In this document: positions 1-6,383 of the stretch, piece by piece
How the letters are laid out: each line of letters begins with the position of its first letter
Position numbering within the stretch: the first letter of the stretch is position 1
Assembly: GCA_002342985.1 (NCBI GenBank)
Contig: DDRC01000002.1
Span: 1-7,379 of the forward strand
From: Flavobacteriales bacterium UBA2426
Lineage (GTDB): Bacteria > Bacteroidota > Bacteroidia > Flavobacteriales_F > PHOS-HE28
DNA length: 7,379 nt
Direction: 5' to 3'
The notes under the pieces: generated by a model
What the model was told of the DNA's origin: nothing
What the model saw: only the letters and a program-made list of their open reading frames with translations
Database searches by the model: none
Program-made: the position numbers and the translations under genes

Positions 1-791
1 ACACCGGCCCAGATGCGGCCCGCATTGTCCACCAGCATGTCGGTGATGGGATTCAGCTCATCGGGCGGCGGCAGGATGAAGACATGCTCATGATCGGCGC
101 TGTGCACGTTGGAGGCATCCAGCACGGAGACGCCCTCGGCGGTGCCCACCCATTTGCTCTGCTGGGCATCCACGGCGATGCTGCGGATGCGGTTGCTCAA
201 GAGCCCGCTTGCCATGGTGATGGCGGTGAACGCGCTGCCATCGTACACGATCACGCCGCCCAGGCCGCCGCTCAGGAGCACATCGCCATTGCTGGCGAAG
301 GCCACGTGCGTGGCGCCGCCGAAGGGGATATCCGGTGAGCCGAAGGCCGTGAAGTCGCCGGCGCCGGTGCGCCTGGTGGCGCCGTTGATGGTGGCGAACC
401 AGATGTCGCCGTTGGGCGCCTGCTTGATGTTCTTGACCTCGTTGTCGCCAAGGCCATCGGCGGTGGTGAAGGCGGTCCACGACGATCCATCGTAGCGGCT
501 CGCCCCGAAGTCGGTGCCGGCCCAGACATCGCCGTTGCTCATCACGGCGATGGCGTACACATCATCATTCACCAGGCCAGGACTGGTGGCCGCCGTGTAG
601 GTGGTGAAGGTGCTTCCGTTGAAGCTCACCACGCCGGCGCCGGTCGCGAGCCAGATGGTGCCATTCGGCGCCACCGCCACATCGCGCAGGTCATCCGTGG
701 GCAGCCCCTCGGCCATGCGCCACGTGGTGAAGGTCTGGGCTTCGGCGGAGAGCAGCCCGGCGAAGGCAAGCAGGGCAAGGAACTGTTTCAT
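1..791 (-). CDS. Secreted two-component-regulator-type beta-propeller protein, N-terminal part (C-terminus outside window)
   Basis: The first 263 codons are present and the frame is open at the left edge. Residues 1-19 (MKQFLALLAFAGLLSAEAQ) form a signal peptide. At least five and probably six Reg_prop-like repeats of about 41 residues follow, starting near residues 30, 73, 114, 155, 197 and 246. Their shared pattern is L..(D/N)....I...PNG.IW.(A/G)T..G...(Y/F)(D/N)G..(F/W)T.(F/Y)T, for example 'APNGTIWLATGAG' and 'SNGDVWAGTDFG'. Such repeats build periplasmic or extracellular beta-propellers. The ATG overlaps the TGA of the upstream CotH-like gene as ATGA, so translation is probably coupled. 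Two fates are possible beyond the edge: a T9SS-sorted surface propeller, favoured by the two T9SS cargo genes upstream, or the sensor half of a hybrid histidine kinase. The family call is strong; the full-length role is unknown. Confidence 0.88.
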   Translation of the reverse strand, partial: MKQFLALLAFAGLLSAEAQTFTTWRMAEGLPTDDLRDVAVAPNGTIWLATGAGVVSFNGSTFTTYTAATSPGLVNDDVYAIAVMSNGDVWAGTDFGASRYDGSSWTAFTTADGLGDNEVKNIKQAPNGDIWFATINGATRRTGAGDFTAFGSPDIPFGGATHVAFASNGDVLLSGGLGGVIVYDGSAFTAITMASGLLSNRIRSIAVDAQQSKWVGTAEGVSVLDASNVHSADHEHVFILPPPDELNPITDMLVDNAGRIWAG

Positions 792-3052
792 GGGATGATG
801 ATGAAGGGTTTGCTCAGGGTGGCGTCGCCGAAGGTGGCGCGCAAGGTGTAATGCCCGGCAGGAAGGCCGTAGGCATCCACTTCGACGAGTTGACGGCTGC
901 TGCGTTTGATCGGGCCGGCCATCCTTCGGCCATCGGCGCGGAAGACCTCCACCTCGAATTCGCCATCCCGGTCGACGAAGGCGAGGACCTGCGCGGTGGC
1001 CGGATTGGGCCAGAGCTGGAAAGCCGCGTCGGTATCGAAGCCTACTACGATGTGGTTGTAGGTCTTGAAGGTCGGTGCCATCCGCTTGAACGCGCCCGTT
1101 CCGTTGGGTGACCGCGCCCAGGAGTAGATCGGGTACTGTTGGCCGAAAGCGACCTGATCGATGACGTTCTCCGCATCGTAGGCGAGCAGAAGGGTCCCCC
1201 CTTCCGCATCGAGCTTGAAGCCGGCATGGTAGTCATCCACCCACTCGCGGTCGTCGGCCCAGATGATGAGGTACTCGCCGGGCGCCAGGATGAAACCGGG
1301 CATGAACCACTTCTGCGGATCATCGGGATCGTCGCTCATGTACAAGCCCGCCGTGCTGATGGTGCTGCCGCTCGCGTTGTACAGCTCGATCCAATCACCG
1401 GTGGCGCCAGAGGCATCCGCTTGGGTGCGGTTGTCGGCCATGAACTCGTTGATCACCAGCATGCCCGGCTCGATGCGCGTGAACGCGCGGTGTGTCTTGT
1501 ATGCGGCGCCACGGGGGTTGAATTCGCCCGCTAGGGCATTCTCCGCGTAGATGTAATACTCGATCAGGTTCGATTCGGCGGTGATCACGGCGCCGTAGAC
1601 GCCATCGTCCGCCGCGCCGTCGCCGTGCAGGCCATCGTCGAGCAGGGCGGTCTTCGCGAACCGACCATTCATACCGAACCGGTAGGCAAGGAAGGCCGTG
1701 TCGCTGCCGCTGATGGCGCTGGTGATGGTCAAGGGCTCCCCGACCACGATGTCGACCGGCGCGGTCTGCGGCCAGCCGATCGAGGGCTGCCCGGTGAAGC
1801 CCGGATAGGATTGCAGGTAGGCGGCGCGCCCGGTCATGAGCTGCGCGATGCCGGGATAGGTGATGGTGAAGCTCACCGGGTCGGCCAGGTTGTCGAGGAA
1901 GCCCTGGTAACTGTAGAACTTGTTCGGGTCGGCCTGAACATGCGCATCGATCAGCGTGCGCAGCTGCGCTGCGAGCTGGTAGATATCGCCGTTGGTGAAA
2001 TGCTCATCGAGGATCGCGCGGATGTGCGCCAGGTACATGCGCCGCCGCATCGGGTCCTGGAAGAGGCTGCGCATGAGCGGCCGTTCCGACACGCTGACGC
2101 CGTTGTAGTGGCTCAGGGGATCGATGTTCATGGCCTGCGCGATGCTGAACCCGTTCCAATAAGTGCTGGCATCGGTTAGCCGGAAGGCTCCGAAGCTCAT
2201 GTTCATGTCCCATGGGATCGTGTTCCACAGGCCATCGCGGTCGCGGTACAGGTAGTAGTTCTGCGCGTAGCCCACATAGCTGTCGAAGTTGATGAGGGCA
2301 TAGTTGAGCGCATGCATCCAGAGGGCACGGTCCACATTGAGCACGCTGTCGATCCGGTCGGGATGTAGGTTCAGCGCGTCGATCAGGTCGAGCAGGTGGC
2401 CCCAGCCGTGCGCGCTCTGAAGCTCGTACAGGTCGAAGTAGGCCGTGCTGTCGGTGCCGGGCGCATCGCTCAGGTTGCAGTTGTCGCCGGTCAGGTCGAC
2501 CGTGGGCGGATTGCCTTTCACGAAGGAGCCGTCGTTGTCGCCGAAATGCGCGGCGAGGAAATCGTTGCCGACATCCTCGGTGATGACATAGAGGCCCTGC
2601 AGCGTGTCGTTCACCCACACGTTGGCATAGCCGGTCCGCGAGGCGGGCATGTACTCGCGGGCGATCGCGTAGGTGAGCGTCTCGCGCAGGAAGCTGGGGT
2701 CCTGGAACACGTTGCTGAGCTTGAGCTTCTTCTGGCCCTGGTAGCTCTGGCCGCTCACCGTGTGATTGAGGTCGATGTTGAACGGGTTCTTGATCCGGCC
2801 GGCGCTGTACGAGCTGTAGCCCTTGAAGCGTACTCCGCAGCCGCTCAGCACCGTCCCGTTGATGCTCACCTGCCCGACGAGGCGGCCGTTCTGCCCCTCC
2901 GTGTAGAGGTCCTCGAGCCGCGCGCGCCAATCCGGCACGGCGAAGCTGATGCGGATCTCATGCACCGCGCTCAGGTCGAACAAGGAGGCTTGCGCCCGCG
3001 CCTGGATCGCTGCGGCCGTGAACAGGACCGAGAGCAGGATACGCGACCGCAT
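788..3052 (-). CDS. CotH kinase-like protein with lamin-tail domain and T9SS sorting domain
   Basis: This 754-residue protein starts with a signal peptide (residues 1-21, ending QARAQ). A CotH-type domain spans about residues 30-400. It has the family's 'GVRFKGYSS' segment near residue 74 and the block 'NFDSYVGYAQNYYLY' followed by 'IPWDMNMSFG'. In that block Asp257, Asn265 and Asp282 fit the catalytic and metal-binding pattern of CotH kinases, an atypical family that in Bacillus phosphorylates spore-coat proteins. A linker with a DDGxHGDGxxDDGVYG segment (about 472-488) leads to a lamin-tail domain (about 531-645, 'LVINEFMADNRTQ', 'DWIELYN') and a T9SS type A sorting domain (about 676-754, 'LWPNPA'). 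The product is probably secreted or surface-attached. The ATG at 3052 shares its A with the upstream TGA (TGATG); a TTG one codon earlier is less likely. Its own TGA overlaps the next gene's ATG. Kinase activity and substrate are inferred, not shown. Confidence 0.9.
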   Translation of the reverse strand: MRSRILLSVLFTAAAIQARAQASLFDLSAVHEIRISFAVPDWRARLEDLYTEGQNGRLVGQVSINGTVLSGCGVRFKGYSSYSAGRIKNPFNIDLNHTVSGQSYQGQKKLKLSNVFQDPSFLRETLTYAIAREYMPASRTGYANVWVNDTLQGLYVITEDVGNDFLAAHFGDNDGSFVKGNPPTVDLTGDNCNLSDAPGTDSTAYFDLYELQSAHGWGHLLDLIDALNLHPDRIDSVLNVDRALWMHALNYALINFDSYVGYAQNYYLYRDRDGLWNTIPWDMNMSFGAFRLTDASTYWNGFSIAQAMNIDPLSHYNGVSVSERPLMRSLFQDPMRRRMYLAHIRAILDEHFTNGDIYQLAAQLRTLIDAHVQADPNKFYSYQGFLDNLADPVSFTITYPGIAQLMTGRAAYLQSYPGFTGQPSIGWPQTAPVDIVVGEPLTITSAISGSDTAFLAYRFGMNGRFAKTALLDDGLHGDGAADDGVYGAVITAESNLIEYYIYAENALAGEFNPRGAAYKTHRAFTRIEPGMLVINEFMADNRTQADASGATGDWIELYNASGSTISTAGLYMSDDPDDPQKWFMPGFILAPGEYLIIWADDREWVDDYHAGFKLDAEGGTLLLAYDAENVIDQVAFGQQYPIYSWARSPNGTGAFKRMAPTFKTYNHIVVGFDTDAAFQLWPNPATAQVLAFVDRDGEFEVEVFRADGRRMAGPIKRSSRQLVEVDAYGLPAGHYTLRATFGDATLSKPFIIIP

Positions 3053-4566
3053 CAATGCGCCACCACCAGCCTGCGGGATTGTCGCTCACCGGTGCCATGC
3101 TCAAGCACCACGGTGTACACGCCATCGGGCAGGTCGCTCACGTCGATGGTCCACCCGGGAAGCTCGCGCTTCACCTCGCGGCCGCTGGCATCGTGCACCA
3201 CGAAGGCGCGAAGGGTCTGCACGTCAACCCCCATAAGGTTCACTTGCTCGCGCGCCGGATTCGGGAACATGCCGAAGGCGGCCAGCTCCTCATCGGTGGG
3301 CACATCGGTGGTGATGCCGCAAGGGTCATTGAGCAGGTTGATGATGCCAGGGTGGTCGCAGGTGTACCGGAAGGCACGCTGAGGGTTGGCATTGTATTGC
3401 CAGATGACCTGATTGCCGCTGTTCACCTCGTACAGGTACTGGCCGCTGGGCGCGCAGAACACGTTGCCGTTGGGCATGATGTCGGCCGAGCTCTGCCCGC
3501 TGGCATAGGCCAGGCAGGTGTGTCTCCAGCCGTAGTTCGCCGGCCCCCACACAGTGCCGGGCGTCCACGGGTAGGTGTAGCCATTCCGGTCGGGGTTGAT
3601 GGCATCGACGGTGCTGGTGCTGCTGCCGCCTCCGTTGTTGTTGAAGAAGGAGATCCAGCCGTCCATGGAGCCACCCTTCACCCATTTCACATCATGGACC
3701 GCCGCCGGGATGCGCTGCGGGCCGGCCACCGCGTAGTTGGCGGGCTTGCCCCAGCGGAAGAGGAAATCGCCGCCACGGCCCGCGTTGCCGCCGGTGTGCC
3801 CTGCGGCCTCGGCGGTGGTGGTGCTGTGGTCGATGATGAAGATCTCGCTCAGGTGGCGCGCACTGAAGGCGATCTGGTCCAGCTCCTCGTTGTAGTCGAT
3901 GCCGTTCTCATGGAACCAGTCTATTCCGCCGCCCGGACCGCCGCCGCCGCTGATCGCCACATTGATGTTCATGCGCTCCGGGTGCTCCGCGATGGGCATG
4001 TAGTTGGGCTTGGCCGGGTCAGCGTACTGGATGAAGCGGTCCCACATATCCCACTGCCAGACGATCTGCGCCGTGCTGCCGTTGGGCTGTATCTCGATGA
4101 TGCGCCCTGGGTACTTGGCCGATCCGCCTGTGTAGCCGGCCGCCTGCAGCTCCGCAAGGGTCTTCCGGGCATACGCCAGGAGCAGCACGTTCCCGTTGGG
4201 CATGAGGCAGAAGTCGTGATGGGTGATGTAATCAGCGCTGGAGTAAACGAACTCCCACACCACCTGGCCCTGCGGATTCAGTTCCTGCACCTTGCCGCTG
4301 CCTGCGGCGGTGTTGATCTGGTTGCCTACGTTCACCGCGGATCGCACCAGATTGCCATTGGGCTTCAAGGCCATGGCGTAGCTGAAGGACGTCGGGCAGT
4401 TCCACGTGTAGGCGATCTGCTGGTTGGCGTTGATGAGCCGCGCCGTGGTCTGGTTGGTGAGGTTGTAGAGGGCGAAGCCATCGAACTGGGCGGCGGCCTC
4501 GATGGCGGCCAGGGCCCAAGCGGCTGCAATGGCCTTGCTCAGCAGGCGGTCAGGGAACATGCACAT
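3052..4566 (-). CDS. Aryl-sulfate sulfotransferase-like propeller protein with T9SS sorting domain
   Basis: The frame encodes 504 residues with a signal peptide (1-27, ending AIEAAAQ). The body matches the arylsulfotransferase (ASST) propeller family, which moves a sulfuryl group from a phenolic sulfate ester to another phenol through a histidine intermediate. Family landmarks are visible: 'HHDFCLMPNGN' (His116/His117), 'DWFHENGIDYNEELDQIAFS' (His219) running into ARH (Arg237, His238) and 'IFIIDHS', then 'AVHDVKW' (His291). 'PNGN' blade motifs recur near residues 69, 123 and 365. The tail from about residue 428 ('FGMFPNPARE') to the end is a T9SS type A sorting domain, so the enzyme should be exported past the outer membrane, unlike periplasmic E. 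coli AssT. It is the first gene of a three-gene coupled operon. The start is the ATG at 4566; a second ATG two codons in (4560) is equally compatible. Substrate unknown. Confidence 0.88.
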   Translation of the reverse strand: MCMFPDRLLSKAIAAAWALAAIEAAAQFDGFALYNLTNQTTARLINANQQIAYTWNCPTSFSYAMALKPNGNLVRSAVNVGNQINTAAGSGKVQELNPQGQVVWEFVYSSADYITHHDFCLMPNGNVLLLAYARKTLAELQAAGYTGGSAKYPGRIIEIQPNGSTAQIVWQWDMWDRFIQYADPAKPNYMPIAEHPERMNINVAISGGGGPGGGIDWFHENGIDYNEELDQIAFSARHLSEIFIIDHSTTTAEAAGHTGGNAGRGGDFLFRWGKPANYAVAGPQRIPAAVHDVKWVKGGSMDGWISFFNNNGGGSSTSTVDAINPDRNGYTYPWTPGTVWGPANYGWRHTCLAYASGQSSADIMPNGNVFCAPSGQYLYEVNSGNQVIWQYNANPQRAFRYTCDHPGIINLLNDPCGITTDVPTDEELAAFGMFPNPAREQVNLMGVDVQTLRAFVVHDASGREVKRELPGWTIDVSDLPDGVYTVVLEHGTGERQSRRLVVAH

Positions 4567-4612
4567 GGGGTTTGGGTGGGGGCATGCGCCCTGATGCCAG
4601 GTCGCATGCAGA

Positions 4613-4626
4613 CAAATGTGTTAAAG
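4613..4626 (-). promoter_or_regulatory. Possible promoter element of the sulfotransferase/CotH/propeller operon
   Basis: On the minus strand, CACATTTG (4620-4613) matches five of the six fixed positions of the Bacteroidota -7 box TAnnTTTG. It lies 46 bases upstream of the sulfotransferase start, a normal leader length. A convincing TTG -33 element is missing at the expected distance; only GTG-like triplets occur around 4634-4640. This is the only plausible -7 match I see in the 153-bp gap. The call is an inference from a consensus match. Confidence 0.3.
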
Positions 4627-4659
4627 GGATGGACACGCACGATTAATGATGGTTTAATG
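4621..4659. repeat. AT-rich island with three helically spaced TTAAWG motifs
   Basis: TTAAAG starts at 4621, TTAATG at 4643 and TTAATG again at 4654, so the spacings are 22 and 11 bases, close to two and one helical turns. The last two also contribute to a small inverted repeat, ATTAA (4642-4646) and TTAAT (4654-4658), with a 7-base loop. The surrounding DNA is strongly GC-rich, which makes the island stand out. It sits just upstream of the possible -7 box of the secreted-protein operon and could be an activator or upstream promoter element. Function is inferred only from position and spacing. Confidence 0.35.
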
Positions 4660-4671
4660 CAGTCCCCTTCG

Positions 4672-4699
4672 CGACCAATCAGCGCCCCGAGACGACCAA
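4672..4699. repeat. Direct repeat CGACCAA, two copies 21 bp apart
   Basis: The 7-mer CGACCAA occurs at 4672-4678 and 4693-4699, start to start 21 bases. Both copies are in the noncoding stretch between the LigT-like gene and the sulfotransferase operon. Two-turn spacing is what tandem binding of a regulator would give, but a 7-base pair of copies can also arise by chance. Confidence 0.25.
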
Positions 4700-4701
4700 C
4701 C

Positions 4702-4719
4702 CGGCACCGGTAAGCGCCG
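4702..4719 (-). terminator. Hairpin directly after the LigT-like gene, possible weak terminator
   Basis: CGGCAC (4702-4707) pairs with GCGCCG (4714-4719) across a 6-base loop. This gives a 6-bp GC-rich stem with one G-U pair when transcribed from the minus strand. It begins at the base after the LigT-like stop codon. No T-tract follows, so it is not a classical intrinsic terminator; it may only pause or protect a transcript end. Confidence 0.25.
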
Positions 4720-5268
4720 TCAACCCAACGGAATCGCCGCCATCAGGGCATACTCCGCCCCTGGCACCAAGGGCCGCCGCAGCAACTGCACATGCCGCAC
4801 CTCCTCGGCTGCGGCGAAGCGGTGGGGCGCCAGCATGGCCCAAGCCTCCTTGAACTGATCGGGGCGGAGCCCTGCGGCAATCGTCAGGTGCGGGTGCGTG
4901 GTCTCGCGGATGGCCTGACCGATACGCGGATCAGCCAGCGCGGCAGCAGCCAGCGGTGCGCGCATTGCTCCGATGCGCTCCTTCTCCACCGGATCGATGT
5001 AGATGGTCCGCCCATCCGGGAAATGGGTGATGCCGGAGTAGGTCAGTCCGAACGGCGCCAGGGCCACAGCGGTCGCTTCAACCGCCTGCTGCAGCCGCGG
5101 CCCCAGGCCCTCTTCCAGATCAGCGAAGAACAAGGTGAGGTGCGGCACCACCCTCCTGCCACTGAAGCTTCCGATGCGCGCATGCAGCCGGTCACGAGCG
5201 GCGCAGACGAACGTGGAAACCGACTCGTCCGGCCGGATGATCAGCAGGAACCGATGGCAGGGCGCCAT
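4720..5268 (-). CDS. 2H phosphoesterase, LigT / 2'-5' RNA ligase family
   Basis: The product is 182 residues, the usual size for this family, and looks cytoplasmic with no signal peptide. Two HxTx motifs define the 2H phosphoesterase active site: HLTL at residues 43-46 (after VVP) and HLTI at 127-130 (after THP). Family members open 2',3'-cyclic phosphates, act on 2'-5' RNA linkages or hydrolyse ADP-ribose cyclic phosphates; the actual substrate cannot be read here. The N-terminus 'MAPCHRFLLIIRPDE' corresponds to the first beta-strand of the fold, which supports the ATG at 5268. An in-frame ATG at 5286 would add six residues and place the start inside the inverted repeat; the frame stays open upstream to 5424, but that would overlap the divergent SRAP gene. 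It starts 32 bp from that gene. Family assignment is firm. Confidence 0.87.
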   Translation of the reverse strand: MAPCHRFLLIIRPDESVSTFVCAARDRLHARIGSFSGRRVVPHLTLFFADLEEGLGPRLQQAVEATAVALAPFGLTYSGITHFPDGRTIYIDPVEKERIGAMRAPLAAAALADPRIGQAIRETTHPHLTIAAGLRPDQFKEAWAMLAPHRFAAAEEVRHVQLLRRPLVPGAEYALMAAIPLG

Positions 5269-5275
5269 GGTGCAA

Positions 5276-5298
5276 AGCAAGGGCATCGTAACCTTGCT
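5276..5298. promoter_or_regulatory. Perfect 7-bp inverted repeat in the divergent LigT-like/SRAP gap (candidate operator)
   Basis: AGCAAGG (5276-5282) and CCTTGCT (5292-5298) are exact reverse complements with a 9-base spacer. The dyad covers 23 of the 32 bases between the two divergent start codons. Sequences one mismatch from the Bacteroidota -7 box TAnnTTTG overlap each arm: TAACCTTG on plus (5289-5296) and TTGCTTTG on minus (5280-5273). Each ends exactly 4 bases before its ATG. No good -33 TTG is visible for either. A bound dimer would affect both genes. The repeat is seen; operator function is inferred. Confidence 0.4.
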
Positions 5299-5300
5299 CC

Positions 5301-6125
5301 ATGTGCTACGGGGTGAAGGCCCGCACCGAGATGGCCCTGCGCATCGCGAAGAGCCGCGGGAACAAGGGGGCTGCGGAGAAACTGGCACGCCTGCTCGCCC
5401 CTCCTTTGGAGGGCGATGGACCATCGGAAGGCCTCACGGACCTGCATTTTGGCAACGCCTTTTCCCACCCTCGGCTGGTGGTCTATACCGATGCCGCCCC
5501 CCACGAGCCTCAGCTGTCCATCTGGGGGCTCATCCCCTCTTGGGTTAAGGACGACGGGAAGCGCAAGCAGCTCTGGAACCAGACCCTGAACGCACGGGGA
5601 GAGACCATCTTCGAGAAACCGGCTTTCCGCGCGTCGGCCCGGGAAATGCGCTGCCTGGTCCATGTGGAGGGCTTCTATGAGCACCACCATCTGGGCAAGC
5701 GCACCTATCCGTACTTCATCCGGCTCAAGCACCGCCCCCACTTCGCCCTCGCCGGCTTGTGGGAGCGCTGGAAGGACCCGGCAACCGGGGAGGCCCACCA
5801 TACCTTCAGCATCGTCACCTGTGCAGGGAATGACCTCATGACCCGCATTCACAACAAGCCCAACGCAATGGACAGTGCCTCCAAGGAGACCGGACGCATG
5901 CCCGTGATCCTCACCGAGGCCGAAGAGGACCTCTGGCTGATGCCCATCCGGTCGGATGCGGACCAACGGGTCATTCAGGGGCTCATCAAGCCCTACCCGG
6001 CCGATGCCATGACCGCGCATCCGGTTCGGCACCTGCTGGGCAAGGATGGCATCGGCAATCATCCGGCGGCAAGCGCCCCCTTCAACTACCCGGAACTGGC
6101 CCTCGCCGACCCGCTTCATCCTTGA
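5301..6125 (+). CDS. SRAP-domain protein, HMCES/YedK family (abasic-site DNA-protein crosslinker)
   Basis: This complete 274-residue protein belongs to the SOS-response-associated peptidase (SRAP) family, whose members covalently trap abasic sites in single-stranded DNA through Cys2 once the initiator Met is removed. All key residues are present with family spacing: Cys2 in MCYGVKAR, Asn97 in LNARGET, Glu127 in EGFYE, His184 in TRIHNKPN, followed by GRMPVIL (198-204). Asn97 to Glu127 is 30 residues, as in E. coli YedK. The catalytic Cys2 fixes the start at 5301. The usual Trp after the catalytic Glu is replaced (YEHHH). Length is between YedK (about 222) and human HMCES (about 354). No LexA-type box is evident upstream; the dyad in the 32-bp gap to the divergent LigT-like gene is the only candidate regulatory site. 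It acts on DNA in the cytoplasm. Confidence 0.92.
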   Translation: MCYGVKARTEMALRIAKSRGNKGAAEKLARLLAPPLEGDGPSEGLTDLHFGNAFSHPRLVVYTDAAPHEPQLSIWGLIPSWVKDDGKRKQLWNQTLNARGETIFEKPAFRASAREMRCLVHVEGFYEHHHLGKRTYPYFIRLKHRPHFALAGLWERWKDPATGEAHHTFSIVTCAGNDLMTRIHNKPNAMDSASKETGRMPVILTEAEEDLWLMPIRSDADQRVIQGLIKPYPADAMTAHPVRHLLGKDGIGNHPAASAPFNYPELALADPLHP

Positions 6126-6352
6126 GAGCGGACCGCGTGAACGGCCGGCTCTTCCCCTACAACGCCACAGCGGACCAGTATGCCGCGCACATCGCCGAGC
6201 ACTTCAGCGATCCGGACCTGTACGAACGGACCGCGCTTGCCGCCTTCGACCACCATGACCAGCAGCTTTCGTGGGATGCCGTGGGACATCGTATCCAGGA
6301 CATCCTGCTGGCCGCCATCGGGAACGGCCATGAAGTGGTCACCACCCGGTGA
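6122..6352 (+). pseudogene. C-terminal remnant of a family-4 (GT-B) glycosyltransferase
   Basis: The frame has at most 76 codons. It reads like the last 65-70 residues of GT4 glycosyltransferases: 'VNGRLFPYNATADQYAAHI' resembles the GxNGxLFP loop, followed by a helix with 'FSDPDLYER', then 'LSWDAVGHRIQDILL', the usual C-terminal W-containing helix. The roughly 300 preceding residues, including the Rossmann domains and donor-site E(x7)E motif, are absent. Resemblance begins around base 6137, just 12 bases past the SRAP stop. Possible starts are TTG at 6122, overlapping the SRAP TGA, or GTG at 6137; neither is convincing. I read it as a deletion remnant next to an intact SRAP gene. The composition is still coding-like, so the loss may be recent or the piece may be kept as a small protein. 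Confidence 0.6.
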
Positions 6353-6383
6353 ACCTGTCGCCTTCCGCCGTGTACTGCCGGCC

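Noticed and set aside
1..791. Recurring GGCGAT / GCCAAT-type words that might suggest a DNA repeat array
   Set aside because: They encode the PNG/SNGD-(I/V)W turns of the propeller repeats and diverge at the DNA level; there are no uniform repeats and spacers as in CRISPR.
2004..2930. Minus-strand open frame of 308 codons inside the CotH-like gene
   Set aside because: Its translation is Arg/Pro/Ala-rich and is simply the CotH-like gene read out of frame.
3053..3055. TTG start one codon before the CotH-like ATG
   Set aside because: ATG at 3052 forms a standard TGATG coupling with the upstream stop, so the TTG is unnecessary.
2396..3382. Plus-strand open frame of 328 codons across the CotH/sulfotransferase junction
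   Set aside because: It is antisense to two coupled genes, spans their junction, and has the same biased composition as other shadows.
3055..4713. Plus-strand open frame of 552 codons opposite the sulfotransferase-like gene
   Set aside because: It is antisense to a well-supported gene with signal peptide, family motifs and sorting domain. Its translation is low-complexity (rich in Val, Gly, His, Ala) with no recognisable motif. Long antisense frames are expected in GC-rich coding DNA.
5269..5424. N-terminal extension of the LigT-like protein to an ATG at 5424
   Set aside because: The extra residues are Pro/Ser/Arg-rich with no fold, overlap the SRAP coding region, and precede what is already the normal first beta-strand of the family.
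5241..6119. Minus-strand open frame of 292 codons opposite SRAP
   Set aside because: SRAP on the plus strand has all catalytic residues; the antisense frame has no family signature and would also overlap the LigT-like start.
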